Shown: positions 1-8,409, numbered from the stretch's first letter. The stretch: DNA of 64,000 nt from an uncultured Bacilli bacterium (GCA_958413985.1 CATYVZ010000005.1:1-64000), one strand, 5' to 3'. Translations and numbers: made by a program. Notes: generated from the sequence alone by a model not told the origin.

Positions 1-610
1 GTTTTTTTCTTTTTTTTTCTTTTTTGGTATCATCTTTATCGATTTTTTTTATATTATTTTTAAACATTGCAAATCCAACTAAAATACATATTGCAAAATA
101 TAGAATCCATACTAATAGTCCCCAAACGACATTTAAAATAGCATCAAGTGGGAAAAAGGCAATATCGAAAATGGCGTGTCCTAATCCTAGTAAAGCCCAA
201 AAAGGAAGCGCTAAAACTGCACATATAACTAATACGATAATCGCTTTGATAATTATTTCGCAGATAAGTTCTAAAGTTATATTATCGTGTTTTTTTATAT
301 CGTCGATAAAACTTTTGGTAAAATCAGATATTTTTTGAGCTCCTTTTTTAACAGCATTTTCAAAACCTTGAAATTTTTCTTGACCTTTTTCAGTTTCGGC
401 AAATTTAGGATTAATTTTATAAGCCTTTAAAATTTCCTTACTTAACTCATTAATATCGCCAAAATCATTGATAGCTTCTTCTTCAGTCTTGCCATTTTTT
501 ATTTTTTCATCGATATTATCACTATATTCTTCGATGATATCTTTAACTTCGTTTTCTTCTAATACACTTAAATTATTTTTTAACTTTTTAATAAATGTTT
601 TTTTATTCAC
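1..610 (-). CDS. HAAS/DUF1700 membrane protein, partial (runs off the left edge)
   Basis: The first ~60 residues form a HAAS-type helical domain (LxxLSVLEENEV, DIIEEYSDNI, INDFGDI), the module that pairs with PadR regulators. A spacer and two or more hydrophobic segments follow (roughly residues 105-190), then a lysine-rich tail that reaches the window edge with no stop seen. I chose a GTG start at 610: AAGGAG lies about 10 nt upstream and the start overlaps the end of the PadR gene by 8 nt, so translation is probably coupled. In other Firmicutes such PadR-DUF1700 pairs sit with envelope or transporter genes. The specific function is unknown; the carboxy terminus is outside the window. Confidence 0.8.
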   Translation of the reverse strand, partial: MNKKTFIKKLKNNLSVLEENEVKDIIEEYSDNIDEKIKNGKTEEEAINDFGDINELSKEILKAYKINPKFAETEKGQEKFQGFENAVKKGAQKISDFTKSFIDDIKKHDNITLELICEIIIKAIIVLVICAVLALPFWALLGLGHAIFDIAFFPLDAILNVVWGLLVWILYFAICILVGFAMFKNNIKKIDKDDTKKEKKRKK

Positions 611-926
611 CTTTCATACACTCCTTTATAAATTTATTAACGCTACTGGCAAAAGATAGCCAATTTTTTTTGAGTTCTTTAACTCGTTCCTTACCTAAAA
701 CTGTTATTTTATAATATTTCCTTGCTGGTCCTTCACTAGAGTCAACTAGATAAGTTTCAAAATATTTATCGTTAGTTAACCGTTTTAATAATGGATAAAT
801 CGTTCCATCATTGACATCGACAAATTTGGAAACTTCTAAAACTAATTCATAACCATACATATCCTTTTTACTAACAGCTAGCAAAACGATCAGTTCCAGC
901 ACTCCTTTCTTAAATTGGGTATTCAT
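603..926 (-). CDS. PadR family transcriptional regulator
   Basis: 107 residues, the typical short PadR length. The winged helix is clear: LELIVLLAVSKKDMYGYEL, then DGTIYPLLKRL (recognition helix and wing) and ARKYYKIT. It is the first gene of a two-gene operon with the HAAS/DUF1700 membrane protein, overlapping it by 8 nt. A consensus promoter lies immediately upstream, and a perfect inverted repeat lies 17 nt beyond its -35 box; autoregulation through that repeat is an inference. The inducing signal cannot be read from the sequence. Confidence 0.9.
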   Translation of the reverse strand: MNTQFKKGVLELIVLLAVSKKDMYGYELVLEVSKFVDVNDGTIYPLLKRLTNDKYFETYLVDSSEGPARKYYKITVLGKERVKELKKNWLSFASSVNKFIKECMKGE

Positions 927-943
927 AAACCACCTCTACTACA

Positions 944-972
944 ATTATATACCCACTATCTTGTATTGTCAA
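944..972 (-). promoter_or_regulatory. SigA-type promoter of the padR operon
   Basis: On the minus strand TTGACA (967-972), a 17-nt spacer and TATAAT (944-949). Both boxes are perfect and the spacing is ideal. It ends 18 nt before the padR start codon, so the leader is very short. Confidence 0.85.
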
Positions 973-988
973 GTAGTATATAAATTAA

Positions 989-1008
989 AATAGTATAATC
1001 ATACTATT
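989..1008. promoter_or_regulatory. Inverted repeat upstream of padR, possible operator
   Basis: AATAGTAT-N4-ATACTATT is a perfect 8-bp palindrome, 17 nt upstream of the -35 box of the padR promoter. A half-site-like TAGTATATA lies between the two (974-982). The position suits a PadR operator, but binding is inferred only. Confidence 0.4.
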
Positions 1009-1028
1009 CTAACTTATATAAACAATCT

Positions 1029-1114
1029 TGGTGCACAGAAAGGGACTTGAACCCTCACGAGAAACTCTCACAAGCACCTCAAGCCTGCGTGTCTACCATT
1101 CCACCATCTGTGCA
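1029..1114 (-). tRNA. tRNA-Leu (GAG)
   Basis: An 86-nt class II tRNA with a long variable arm and an encoded CCA end (1029-1031). The acceptor arms TGCACAG and CTGTGCA pair, the T arm contains GGTTCAAGTCC, and the D arm has TGGTGGAATGGTAGACAC as in bacterial tRNA-Leu. The anticodon stem CAGGC/GCTTG encloses loop TTGAGGT, which puts GAG at positions 34-36. It lies 21 nt after the stop of the ABC permease gene, on the same strand. Confidence 0.95.
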
Positions 1115-1135
1115 AGTAAAAACTAGAAATTATAT

Positions 1136-2467
1136 CTAGTCTTTATTTTTTAATGCTTTAAACATTTTCTTCCACAAACCATTAGAAGAATAATTTAAGA
1201 TACCTACTTTATATACTTTTAAACCATATTTAATAAGAAGAAAAATAGTTACTCCCATTAAACCGATCGATAATAAAACATCGGCTATACTAAATTCTCC
1301 CATAACTAATAATGATGGACTTAAAATTGCTGATAAAAATGGAACGTATCCTAAAACATTAATTATCACTGACCCTTTAAATGCTCCTGCCATCATTGCT
1401 AGATAGTAACCAAGTAAAACAATTAAAATAATAGGTGTCTGTACTTGTTGAAAATCTTCAGTATTAGTTGTAACGCTAGCTAAAATACCAGCTACTAAAG
1501 AATAACCAATAAAAGTTAATATCATTAAAACCAAAACTAACGGAATAATGTATTTTAAAGAATCGATAAAACTTGGAGTAAAGACTGTTCCTATTAGACT
1601 AGTTAACTGACCAGTTAGATCGCCAAAACCAACAGTATCACTAAAGAAACTACGTGATATAAGTCCTAAGAAAGCATATAAAATTAACAAACCACCTTGA
1701 ATTAAAATAAACAAATTACCAGCAATACATTTACTAAAGAAATGAACACTAGGAGAAACATTAGAAATAATTATTTCCATTCCACGAGTAGTTTTTTCAT
1801 CGTTGATTTCAGCTCCGATCATCTGAACTAAGAAAACAACTAATATAAAGAATGGTAAGATAAAAATAGGAAATACTGTCGACATAATCATATCCATATT
1901 TTCTTCAGCAGAATCTTTATTTTCATCTAAAATAGTTCTTTGGATATTGACGCCAGTATTGATAACCGCCATTTCTTCCTCACTAATTTCAAATTTATCC
2001 ATTGCTAAATAAACTTTAACACTATTAGCAGCACTATTGATAGTCGACATGCTAAGGGTGTCGATAAAATTATTGCTGATCATCAAAACAGATACGATAT
2101 CTTGTTCATCAAAATCAAACACTAAAGCGATCGAATTTTTTTCATCTTCATTATTTTTGATCATTTCAATTATTTCTTCTTTACTTTGATCATAATTAAT
2201 TATTTCATATTTATCTTCGTTATCATCAGTTAAACCAAAACTAGCATTAGCTGCATTTTTAAATATCTCAAAAGAAATATCTGTGTTATCGATAACATAA
2301 ATTTTAGTTTTTTCATCGAAATCACCACCAAAAAAGTTTATAATATGATCGATATTAGCTAAACCAACAATAACTAAAGCGATTAAAATATTGGCAATAG
2401 CAAACCATTTAGTTTTAATCTTCCTTTTTAAACTGATGCCGATCAAAAATTTCAACTTATTTTTCAT
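1136..2467 (-). CDS. ABC-2 type exporter permease (YhaP/NatB-like)
   Basis: Membrane subunit of an ABC exporter. Residues ~20-40 form a first transmembrane helix, followed by a large acidic extracytoplasmic domain (~45-195) and then five or six helices to the carboxy terminus, with INDEKTTRGMEIIISN between helices as in ABC-2 permeases of the Na+ efflux/YhaP type. I start at ATG 2467 because AGGTGA lies 5 nt upstream; the GTG 9 nt earlier would sit inside that site. It overlaps its ATPase gene by 11 nt, so the two are co-translated. The substrate is not evident; sodium or drug/peptide export are the known roles of relatives. Confidence 0.85.
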   Translation of the reverse strand: MKNKLKFLIGISLKRKIKTKWFAIANILIALVIVGLANIDHIINFFGGDFDEKTKIYVIDNTDISFEIFKNAANASFGLTDDNEDKYEIINYDQSKEEIIEMIKNNEDEKNSIALVFDFDEQDIVSVLMISNNFIDTLSMSTINSAANSVKVYLAMDKFEISEEEMAVINTGVNIQRTILDENKDSAEENMDMIMSTVFPIFILPFFILVVFLVQMIGAEINDEKTTRGMEIIISNVSPSVHFFSKCIAGNLFILIQGGLLILYAFLGLISRSFFSDTVGFGDLTGQLTSLIGTVFTPSFIDSLKYIIPLVLVLMILTFIGYSLVAGILASVTTNTEDFQQVQTPIILIVLLGYYLAMMAGAFKGSVIINVLGYVPFLSAILSPSLLVMGEFSIADVLLSIGLMGVTIFLLIKYGLKVYKVGILNYSSNGLWKKMFKALKNKD

Positions 2468-3356
2468 ATGATTCACCTACTTTAGCTACAAATATCTCAT
2501 TTAAACTTGGTTCTTCCACTAAAAATTTAGTCACATTAGAACATTTAGTAATATATTTAAACACATCCTCGACTATATCCTGGCTTTCGATCTTAACTTC
2601 ATATTCATCTGCTCTATTGATTACAGAAATAACTCCTTTTATCTTACTGATTTTATCAGGATCGATATCGCCTTTAATTAGTATATTTTTCTTGCGATAC
2701 TTTTCTTTTATTTTTTTTAGTTCTCCTTCTAATACAGACTTTCCATTCATTAAAACCACGAGCTTTTTACAGAACAGTTCAACGTGTTCCATTCGATGAG
2801 ACGAAAATATAATCATACTGCCTTTTTTAGACATTTCGACAATTTGATTTTTAAATAATTCAACATTAAATGGATCTAAACCACTAAAAGGTTCATCGAG
2901 AATTAACAATTTAGGTTCATTGAGAATTGCTGTAATAAATTGGACTTTTTGTTGATTACCTTTTGATAATTCTTTTATTTTTTTATCAAAATATTCAGAA
3001 ATTTCAAATTTTTCTAACAGTTCTTTAGTTCTTTTTATGATGTCTTCTTCTTTCATCCCTTTTAAAGTACCATAATAAATGCATTGTTCTTTAACTGTCA
3101 ATTTAGTTAATAAACTTCTTTCTTCTGTTAAAAAACCGATTTCATCAGTTACATCATAATCGATCTTTTTACCGTTTAAAGTAATGTTTCCTTCAGTTAT
3201 ATCCAATAATCCCATAATCATTCTAAATGTTGTCGTCTTTCCAGCCCCATTTACTCCCAAAAGGCCAAATATTTCACCGGGCTTAACTTCGAATGACAAA
3301 TTGTCAACGGCTTTAAAATCACCATAGTATTTTGTTACGTTTTCAACCTTTAACAT
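2457..3356 (-). CDS. ABC exporter ATP-binding protein (YhaQ/NatA-like)
   Basis: 299 residues. Walker A GVNGAGKTT (~35-43), signature LSKGNQQKVQ, Walker B LLILDEPFSGLDP and an H-loop SSHRMEH are all intact. The last ~80 residues form the small carboxy-terminal domain (DUF4162 type) found on NatA/YhaQ ATPases. A GAGGTGG site precedes the ATG. It energises the permease encoded directly downstream. Confidence 0.9.
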   Translation of the reverse strand: MLKVENVTKYYGDFKAVDNLSFEVKPGEIFGLLGVNGAGKTTTFRMIMGLLDITEGNITLNGKKIDYDVTDEIGFLTEERSLLTKLTVKEQCIYYGTLKGMKEEDIIKRTKELLEKFEISEYFDKKIKELSKGNQQKVQFITAILNEPKLLILDEPFSGLDPFNVELFKNQIVEMSKKGSMIIFSSHRMEHVELFCKKLVVLMNGKSVLEGELKKIKEKYRKKNILIKGDIDPDKISKIKGVISVINRADEYEVKIESQDIVEDVFKYITKCSNVTKFLVEEPSLNEIFVAKVGESYEK

Positions 3357-3692
3357 TTATAACCACCTCGAATTTTTAATATTTTTTAAAGTATTTATTT
3401 CATATTCTTGATAAACTTTCAACAATTTTCTAACAACTTTATCATAGCTATCATATATTTCATTATTGTTACTAACATCAAAATAATTTTGAACGTATTT
3501 ATAAAAGTCTTCTTTATCGGTATATAGACTCATTATATTATCGATTTTTAGTTTACTCTTTTCACTTTTAATATTGAAAATATATTCTTGATAATATTCA
3601 ATTAGCAATTTAGAGACAATATCATTTTCTAAGTATAAAAAATTTACTATTTTATCATAATTGGGACAATCCGTAATTTTAACTAAACTCAT
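3357..3692 (-). CDS. Hypothetical 111-residue protein between rseP and the ABC genes
   Basis: Not recognised. A soluble, charged, probably all-helical protein rich in Tyr, Lys and Asn, with no signal peptide or membrane segment. Its ATG overlaps the TGA stop of rseP (ATGA), and its stop lies directly before the ABC ATPase start, so it is translated within the rseP-ABC operon. Weak Shine-Dalgarno: it probably depends on coupling to rseP. Confidence 0.6.
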   Translation of the reverse strand: MSLVKITDCPNYDKIVNFLYLENDIVSKLLIEYYQEYIFNIKSEKSKLKIDNIMSLYTDKEDFYKYVQNYFDVSNNNEIYDSYDKVVRKLLKVYQEYEINTLKNIKNSRWL

Positions 3693-4726
3693 TTTATGAT
3701 AAACCTTACTATATCGTTATAAGTAATTGCAATCATTAAAATCATCAGTAAAACTAATCCGACTGCATGAATCGTGTTCTCTACTTTAGGATTGACCGGT
3801 TTTCTTCTTATTTTTTCAATAATTAAAAATAAAATTCTACCACCATCGAAAGCTGGAATTGGCAATAAATTTATAAATCCAACATTGATACTTAAGTAAC
3901 CGATAAGATAGATAACATTTAAGAAACCAGCTTTGGCAGTCTCACCGACGATGTTATAAATACCAACTGGACCAGATAGATTAGATAAACTTAATTTCCC
4001 AGTAAACAAATATGCAATCGTGATAAACATTGTCTCTATTAAACTAGCAAATTTGGTAAAAGCATATTTAATCGCTTCAAAAAAACCTTTTTCAACATTA
4101 CCATTTAAAGCAAATCCATATTGATAAGTACCCGGATTTTCTTCACTTTCGATCGGATTAATAGTTAACGAAATTTCTTTATCACCTCTTAAAACTGTAA
4201 GTTCTAATGGTTTACCATAATTAATTTGATACTCGATCATCAACCGATCGATTGTTTTTACTTTAGTATCGTTAACTTCTAATATTAAATCGCCTTGTTT
4301 TAAACCAGCAACATAACTAGCTGAATCATTCTCGATCATTTGAACAAGTGGTTTATTGTTAGGATTACCATTAAAAAGACCAATTATAAATAAAATAATA
4401 ATCGCAAATATAAAATTAAACATTACTCCAGCAACAATAGTTAAAAACTTTTGTAACCATGTTTTAGATTGCATTCTTTTATCAACAGGAACATTTTCAT
4501 CAACTTCAACTGATTCTCCTGCCATCGAACAAAAGCCACCGATTGGAAACAATCTTATGCCGTACTCAGTTTCATCATTTTTTCTTTTAAATTTAAAGAT
4601 CCTAGGCCCCATCCCAATACAGAATTCATAAACATAGATACCTGCTCTTTTGGCGAAGATAAAGTGTCCTAGTTCATGAACAAAAATAGTAATACTAAGC
4701 ACTAATACAAAATAAATAAATGTCAT
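3689..4726 (-). CDS. rseP: RIP metalloprotease RseP / site-2 protease
   Basis: Intramembrane zinc protease of the M50 family, which cuts anti-sigma factors and leftover signal peptides within the membrane. HELGH in the first helix (~18-22) binds zinc; the third ligand region is NLLPIPAFDGGR near residue 300. One PDZ domain (~125-200) lies between the helices. 345 residues is shorter than the ~420 of B. subtilis RasP. It follows uppS and cdsA as in other Firmicutes, but the usual dxr between cdsA and rseP is absent. It ends with TGA. Confidence 0.92.
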   Translation of the reverse strand: MTFIYFVLVLSITIFVHELGHFIFAKRAGIYVYEFCIGMGPRIFKFKRKNDETEYGIRLFPIGGFCSMAGESVEVDENVPVDKRMQSKTWLQKFLTIVAGVMFNFIFAIIILFIIGLFNGNPNNKPLVQMIENDSASYVAGLKQGDLILEVNDTKVKTIDRLMIEYQINYGKPLELTVLRGDKEISLTINPIESEENPGTYQYGFALNGNVEKGFFEAIKYAFTKFASLIETMFITIAYLFTGKLSLSNLSGPVGIYNIVGETAKAGFLNVIYLIGYLSINVGFINLLPIPAFDGGRILFLIIEKIRRKPVNPKVENTIHAVGLVLLMILMIAITYNDIVRFIIK

Positions 4727-4740
4727 ATAATCATCCCTAA

Positions 4741-5526
4741 CTATAAAAAATTAATAAAGTAAATAAAAGCTAACGTCACAAATATGATACTATCTAATCG
4801 ATCTAAAACACCACCATGGCCAGGCATTAAGTTAGAAAAATCTTTAATCTCATACTGTCTTTTTATTTGTGAGAAAAATAGATCGCCCAACTGTCCGACA
4901 ATCGACAAAAACAATGTAATAAAGATAAGTAAAAATAAATTGATGTCCTGGTTAATAACGATCAAATAAAACAAAACAGATATTAAAGTTCCAAAGAAAG
5001 CTCCACCTAAACATCCTTCCCATGATTTATTAGGTGAAATTTCATTAATTTTATGCTTGCCAAATAAAGTACCGATCGAATGAGCAAAAGTATCGGTCAT
5101 AATAGTTATTAAAAATATATATATAAAATAAGTTAAACTCATATTACGAGTAACGATCAAAGCTGAAAAAGCTACACTTAAAAATAAAGTTATTCCAACT
5201 AAACAAAAGAACTTTTGAACTTTAAGATCACTTTTATGTTTTAATAAAAACAAAACACCAAATATCAAAAGAACGATTCCTAAGACATTGCGATCTAAAA
5301 TTTTGCTTAAATCATTTTGAATTATACCAGACCCAACTAAAAATAAAAAGTTGATATAGCTAACTAATCTTACTAAATAATCATCTTTTTCGATTAAATC
5401 TAATATTTCTTTCATTGCTATCAAGCCTAAAACTAAAGCTAACAAATAAAATGGTATACCACCAAAATATACTAATGGTACAGCAATAATAAGAGCTGCT
5501 ATTGCACTAATTATTCTTTTTTTCAT
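4741..5526 (-). CDS. cdsA: Phosphatidate cytidylyltransferase
   Basis: Makes CDP-diacylglycerol from phosphatidic acid and CTP, the branch point of phospholipid synthesis. 261 residues with about eight hydrophobic helices. The family signature appears near the carboxy end: PGHGGVLDRLDS, preceded by DLFFSQIKRQ and NKSWEG. I start at ATG 5526 because GGAGG lies 8 nt upstream; this overlaps the 3' end of uppS by 20 nt, consistent with translational coupling. Confidence 0.93.
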   Translation of the reverse strand: MKKRIISAIAALIIAVPLVYFGGIPFYLLALVLGLIAMKEILDLIEKDDYLVRLVSYINFLFLVGSGIIQNDLSKILDRNVLGIVLLIFGVLFLLKHKSDLKVQKFFCLVGITLFLSVAFSALIVTRNMSLTYFIYIFLITIMTDTFAHSIGTLFGKHKINEISPNKSWEGCLGGAFFGTLISVLFYLIVINQDINLFLLIFITLFLSIVGQLGDLFFSQIKRQYEIKDFSNLMPGHGGVLDRLDSIIFVTLAFIYFINFL

Positions 5527-6223
5527 AATTAACTCCTCCAAATCTACGATCACGATGATTATAATCATCTAAAGCTTTATCAAACTCTATCTTATCAAAA
5601 TCAGGAAATAAGGTGTCTGTAAAATAAAGTTCTGCATAGCTTGATTGCCATAACATAAAATTGCTTAATCTTATTTCCCCGCCAGTCCTAATCAATAAAT
5701 CTAAATTAGGTAGGTCATTGTATAAATATTTAGAAAATAATTGTTCATCTAGTTCATTTACATTTATTTTACCGTTATTATTATCATCGACTATCTTTTT
5801 ACAAGCATCGATAATCTCAGCATGAGAACCATAATTTAAACAAAAATTTAAAATACCATTTTGATTATCTTTAGTTTTTTCAGTAACATCGTCGATAATA
5901 TCTAGTATTTCTTGTTTTAAAGGTGTTCTTCTTCCAGAAAAAACAATTTTAATTCCTTTTTTACTATAAACTTTAAAATCTTTCTTAAATTTTTTTACAA
6001 ATAAATCCATCAAATAATTAACTTCTTCAGCACTTCTTTTAAAATTTTCAGTTGAGAAAATATATAAACTAAGTATTTTAGTTCCTTTATCAAATATATA
6101 TTGACATAAATTATCTAAGTTTTTAGAACCAGCTAAATGACCTTCACTACGACTTTTACCGCGTTTAGTAGCCCATCTACCATTCCCATCGACGATAATT
6201 CCTACGTGATTAGGTATGCTCAT
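5507..6223 (-). CDS. uppS: Undecaprenyl diphosphate synthase (cis-prenyltransferase)
   Basis: Builds the C55 lipid carrier for peptidoglycan and wall polymers. 238 residues. Motifs: HVGIIVDGNGRWA (catalytic Asp and phosphate loop), SLYIFSTENFKR, RTGGEIRLSNFMLWQ and YAELYF. The usual MDGNGRWA reads VDGNGRWA, and RTSGE reads RTGGE; both are mild variations. First gene of the uppS-cdsA-rseP operon. Confidence 0.94.
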   Translation of the reverse strand: MSIPNHVGIIVDGNGRWATKRGKSRSEGHLAGSKNLDNLCQYIFDKGTKILSLYIFSTENFKRSAEEVNYLMDLFVKKFKKDFKVYSKKGIKIVFSGRRTPLKQEILDIIDDVTEKTKDNQNGILNFCLNYGSHAEIIDACKKIVDDNNNGKINVNELDEQLFSKYLYNDLPNLDLLIRTGGEIRLSNFMLWQSSYAELYFTDTLFPDFDKIEFDKALDDYNHRDRRFGGVNYEKKNN

Positions 6224-6291
6224 TTTATCACCCTATTTAATATTATAATATAAATAACTATTTAATACAAGAAAAAAGAAGATTAAATCTT

Positions 6292-6537
6292 CTAAAACGA
6301 ATCAATATTAATTTTAACTTTTTTTAGTCCATTAGCATAAGCTGACGCTTGAACGATCGTTCTAATAGCATTGGCAATAATTCCATTTTTACCAATCACA
6401 CTGCCAATCGCACTATCATCAACTAAAACTTGAATTGTGATGTATTCCTCATCATCTTCAAACTGTTTTACCGAAACCATATCAGGATCGCTAGCTACAC
6501 TTTTAACTAGAAATTCGGTTAATTCAACTAAACTCAT
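6292..6537 (-). CDS. khpA: KH-domain RNA-binding protein KhpA (YlqC)
   Basis: 81 residues, one KH domain with the GxxG loop IGKNGI (residues ~50) flanked by the expected helix and strands. KhpA proteins bind RNA with KhpB and influence cell length and wall growth in Firmicutes. It directly follows rpsP (TAATG overlap), the arrangement conserved in Bacillus. Confidence 0.9.
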   Translation of the reverse strand: MSLVELTEFLVKSVASDPDMVSVKQFEDDEEYITIQVLVDDSAIGSVIGKNGIIANAIRTIVQASAYANGLKKVKINIDSF

Positions 6538-6812
6538 TATTTATTACCTTTTTTTGATTCGTGTAACTTTTGCATTATTCCTTGTTGTTTAAATAAGCTT
6601 CTAACTGTATCAGTTGGAATTGCCCCTTTAGCTAACCAAGAACTAGCTAATTCTTCATCGATTTTTAATTCAGCAGGTTGTTTAGTTGGATCGTAATAAC
6701 CAATGCTTTCAATAAATCGACCATCTCTTGGACTTCTAGAATCTGCTGCGACAATTCGATAGAATGGACTTTTTTTAGCTCCCATTCGCTTTAATCTTAA
6801 TTTAACTGCCAT
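6537..6812 (-). CDS. rpsP: 30S ribosomal protein S16
   Basis: 91 residues. The S16 amino terminus VKLRLKRMGAKKSPFYRIV and the DGRFIESIGYYDP motif are unmistakable. Preceded by GAGGAGTGA and a consensus promoter, and followed by khpA in the same transcript. The usual downstream rimM-trmD-rplS are not here; rplS lies 39 kb away. Confidence 0.97.
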   Translation of the reverse strand: MAVKLRLKRMGAKKSPFYRIVAADSRSPRDGRFIESIGYYDPTKQPAELKIDEELASSWLAKGAIPTDTVRSLFKQQGIMQKLHESKKGNK

Positions 6813-6837
6813 TTTTAATCACTCCTCTTCTTGAAAC

Positions 6838-6866
6838 ATTTTAACATAATAAATAAAAAGTGTCAA
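6838..6866 (-). promoter_or_regulatory. Promoter of rpsP-khpA, nested in the cotE terminator
   Basis: TTGACA (6861-6866), 17 nt, TAAAAT (6838-6843), with an extended TATG just upstream of the -10 box. The -35 box is part of the 3' arm of the terminator hairpin that ends the upstream cotE unit, so one sequence serves both purposes. Confidence 0.8.
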
Positions 6867-6886
6867 CTATTTTTGGTTGACACTTT
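6857..6886 (-). terminator. Intrinsic terminator of cotE
   Basis: An 11-bp perfect stem (AAAGTGTCAAC / GTTGACACTTT) with an 8-nt loop, followed on the minus strand by a T-rich run. The cotE stop codon (6885-6887) lies at the base of the stem. Confidence 0.85.
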
Positions 6887-7418
6887 ATTGTATGTAATTT
6901 TCATCAACTTTATTAATTTCTTCTAAATCTTCTTCCGTTACATCATCATCGATTTCATCCCATGGTTCTTCATCTTCTTCGATAGCTATTTTTACCTTGG
7001 TTTCACCAACTATCTCTACACCCAACTCTTTTTCAATATCAAAGGAAATTTCTTTATTATCTAAAATATTTACTCCCAAGCAAGTCGGTTGACTTAACGT
7101 ACGAACGATAATATCAGTATCGCCACTTAAATCAGCATTTTCTTTTAGTTTGACGTTAAATAGGTCATTATATTCGATTTTTTGATTAACGACTGTCGTT
7201 TTAGAATCATTATCGTATGAATACCAAATATTTACATCAAAAGAACCATCGACACCAATTTTATCACCTGATTTATATCCTTTAAATTTGTGGTTGATTA
7301 CCCAACACCCTAAAACCGTTGTCGGTTGGTCATTTGTAGTTATTTTATAATTATTTTTAAAATATTTTTTCCCTTTTCCAATAACAGCTTTAGTGACTAT
7401 TTCCTTATATAAAGCCAT
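6885..7418 (-). CDS. cotE: Spore coat morphogenetic protein CotE
   Basis: CotE forms the scaffold that organises the outer coat around the developing Bacillus spore. 177 residues, close to the 181 of B. subtilis. Matching blocks include YKEIVTKAVIGKGKK, VLGCWVINHKFKGYKSG, FDVNIWYSYDNDSKT and VGETKVKIAI, followed by the typical acidic tail (DEEPWDEIDDDVTEEDLEE). Single-gene unit with its own terminator. In B. subtilis cotE is driven by SigE and SigK; I see no convincing match to those promoters. It is strong evidence that this lineage forms, or recently formed, spores. Confidence 0.9.
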   Translation of the reverse strand: MALYKEIVTKAVIGKGKKYFKNNYKITTNDQPTTVLGCWVINHKFKGYKSGDKIGVDGSFDVNIWYSYDNDSKTTVVNQKIEYNDLFNVKLKENADLSGDTDIIVRTLSQPTCLGVNILDNKEISFDIEKELGVEIVGETKVKIAIEEDEEPWDEIDDDVTEEDLEEINKVDENYIQ

Positions 7419-7498
7419 ATTATCACCTCTCTAGTTTAATATATGCAAATACTGGTCTTTTGTACATAAAAACTTTAGGGTAATAAAACATTTAAAAA

Positions 7499-7520
7499 GA
7501 CTATTGATATGTCAATAGTC
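7499..7520 (-). terminator. Intrinsic terminator of the lipoprotein gene
   Basis: A 9-bp perfect stem GACTATTGA / TCAATAGTC with a TATG loop (plus-strand reading), and TTTTT following on the minus strand. The stop codon of the gene lies inside the stem. Confidence 0.85.
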
Positions 7521-8409
7521 CACTTTCTTCGTTATATAGATCGTTTAAAATTTCGATATATTCATCTTGAGTAATAGCATTTTCTATAACTTCAGTTGGT
7601 ACCTCTACTACTACGTTGTTGAAAGAAAAATCTAAAGTAATCGATAATTCAACGATACTTTCTATGTCAAATCCAGAAGCTTTTAAGTTTTCCAATTCTT
7701 CTTCAGTAAGAACGTTTACCAAACTATTTAATAATTCTTTAAAATCAGCGCTCATTTTTGTTAGAAATTTTGTTTCTTTATCAAAATAAATGTCAATTTT
7801 AAATTCGATACCAGAATTAGTAAATTCCATTTCAAAATCTTCAGATAATTTTTTTAACAAGGCATCATTTACAATTAATTGGTAATGTTTGATGTTATTT
7901 TCTTCGCCGATATAGACAATATGATCAACTGTCACATAGCGATTGATATATCTTTCAATTTCTTCATCAGTTAAATCAGGATCTAAAACATCATTTGGAA
8001 TTGAAGGATTTTCTTCAGTATCAACTTCCGCCTTTATCCAATATAGCTCATCGGTAGTAATTCCTAAAATAGAATCAAAAATTGAAGAACTAAAATACAT
8101 AACTTCTTCTTGATTTATGTAATAAGCTTCAAAAGCTCCTAAGAATGCATTTTCTGACATTGAAAATTGGAATGCATTTTTGGCTACCTTCATTTTGATA
8201 GGTAGTTCCATTTCGACTAATAAACCTTCAGAATTCATTTTATAACGCAAATTCATATCAAAAGCACCACTAGTAATTTCAGCATCATTTCTAACAAAAG
8301 CTTTAAAATCTTCGATCGGATCAGTTGGTAGTTCAACAACTTCTTGTTGACCACACCCTACTAATAATAAACTTACTAAAATAGTAAAACTCAACAACAA
8401 TTTTTTCAT
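7501..8409 (-). CDS. Predicted lipoprotein, unknown function
   Basis: 302 residues from ATG 8409 (GGGAGTG 7 nt upstream). The signal peptide ends in the lipobox LVGC (Cys about residue 20), so the protein should be lipid-anchored on the outer face of the membrane. The mature part is acidic and rich in Glu, Asp and Ile, with a repeated beta-strand character. It resembles the lipoproteins of unknown role that carry DUF6612/LolA-like folds, but I cannot name a family. Confidence 0.75.
   Translation of the reverse strand: MKKLLLSFTILVSLLLVGCGQQEVVELPTDPIEDFKAFVRNDAEITSGAFDMNLRYKMNSEGLLVEMELPIKMKVAKNAFQFSMSENAFLGAFEAYYINQEEVMYFSSSIFDSILGITTDELYWIKAEVDTEENPSIPNDVLDPDLTDEEIERYINRYVTVDHIVYIGEENNIKHYQLIVNDALLKKLSEDFEMEFTNSGIEFKIDIYFDKETKFLTKMSADFKELLNSLVNVLTEEELENLKASGFDIESIVELSITLDFSFNNVVVEVPTEVIENAITQDEYIEILNDLYNEESGLLTYQ

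Noticed and set aside
3689..3691. Possible use of TGA as tryptophan (mycoplasma code)
   Set aside because: Long genes contain no internal TGA, tryptophan is encoded by TGG, and TGA is used as stop in rseP, the ylmC homologue, KilA-N and the carboxypeptidase-like gene.
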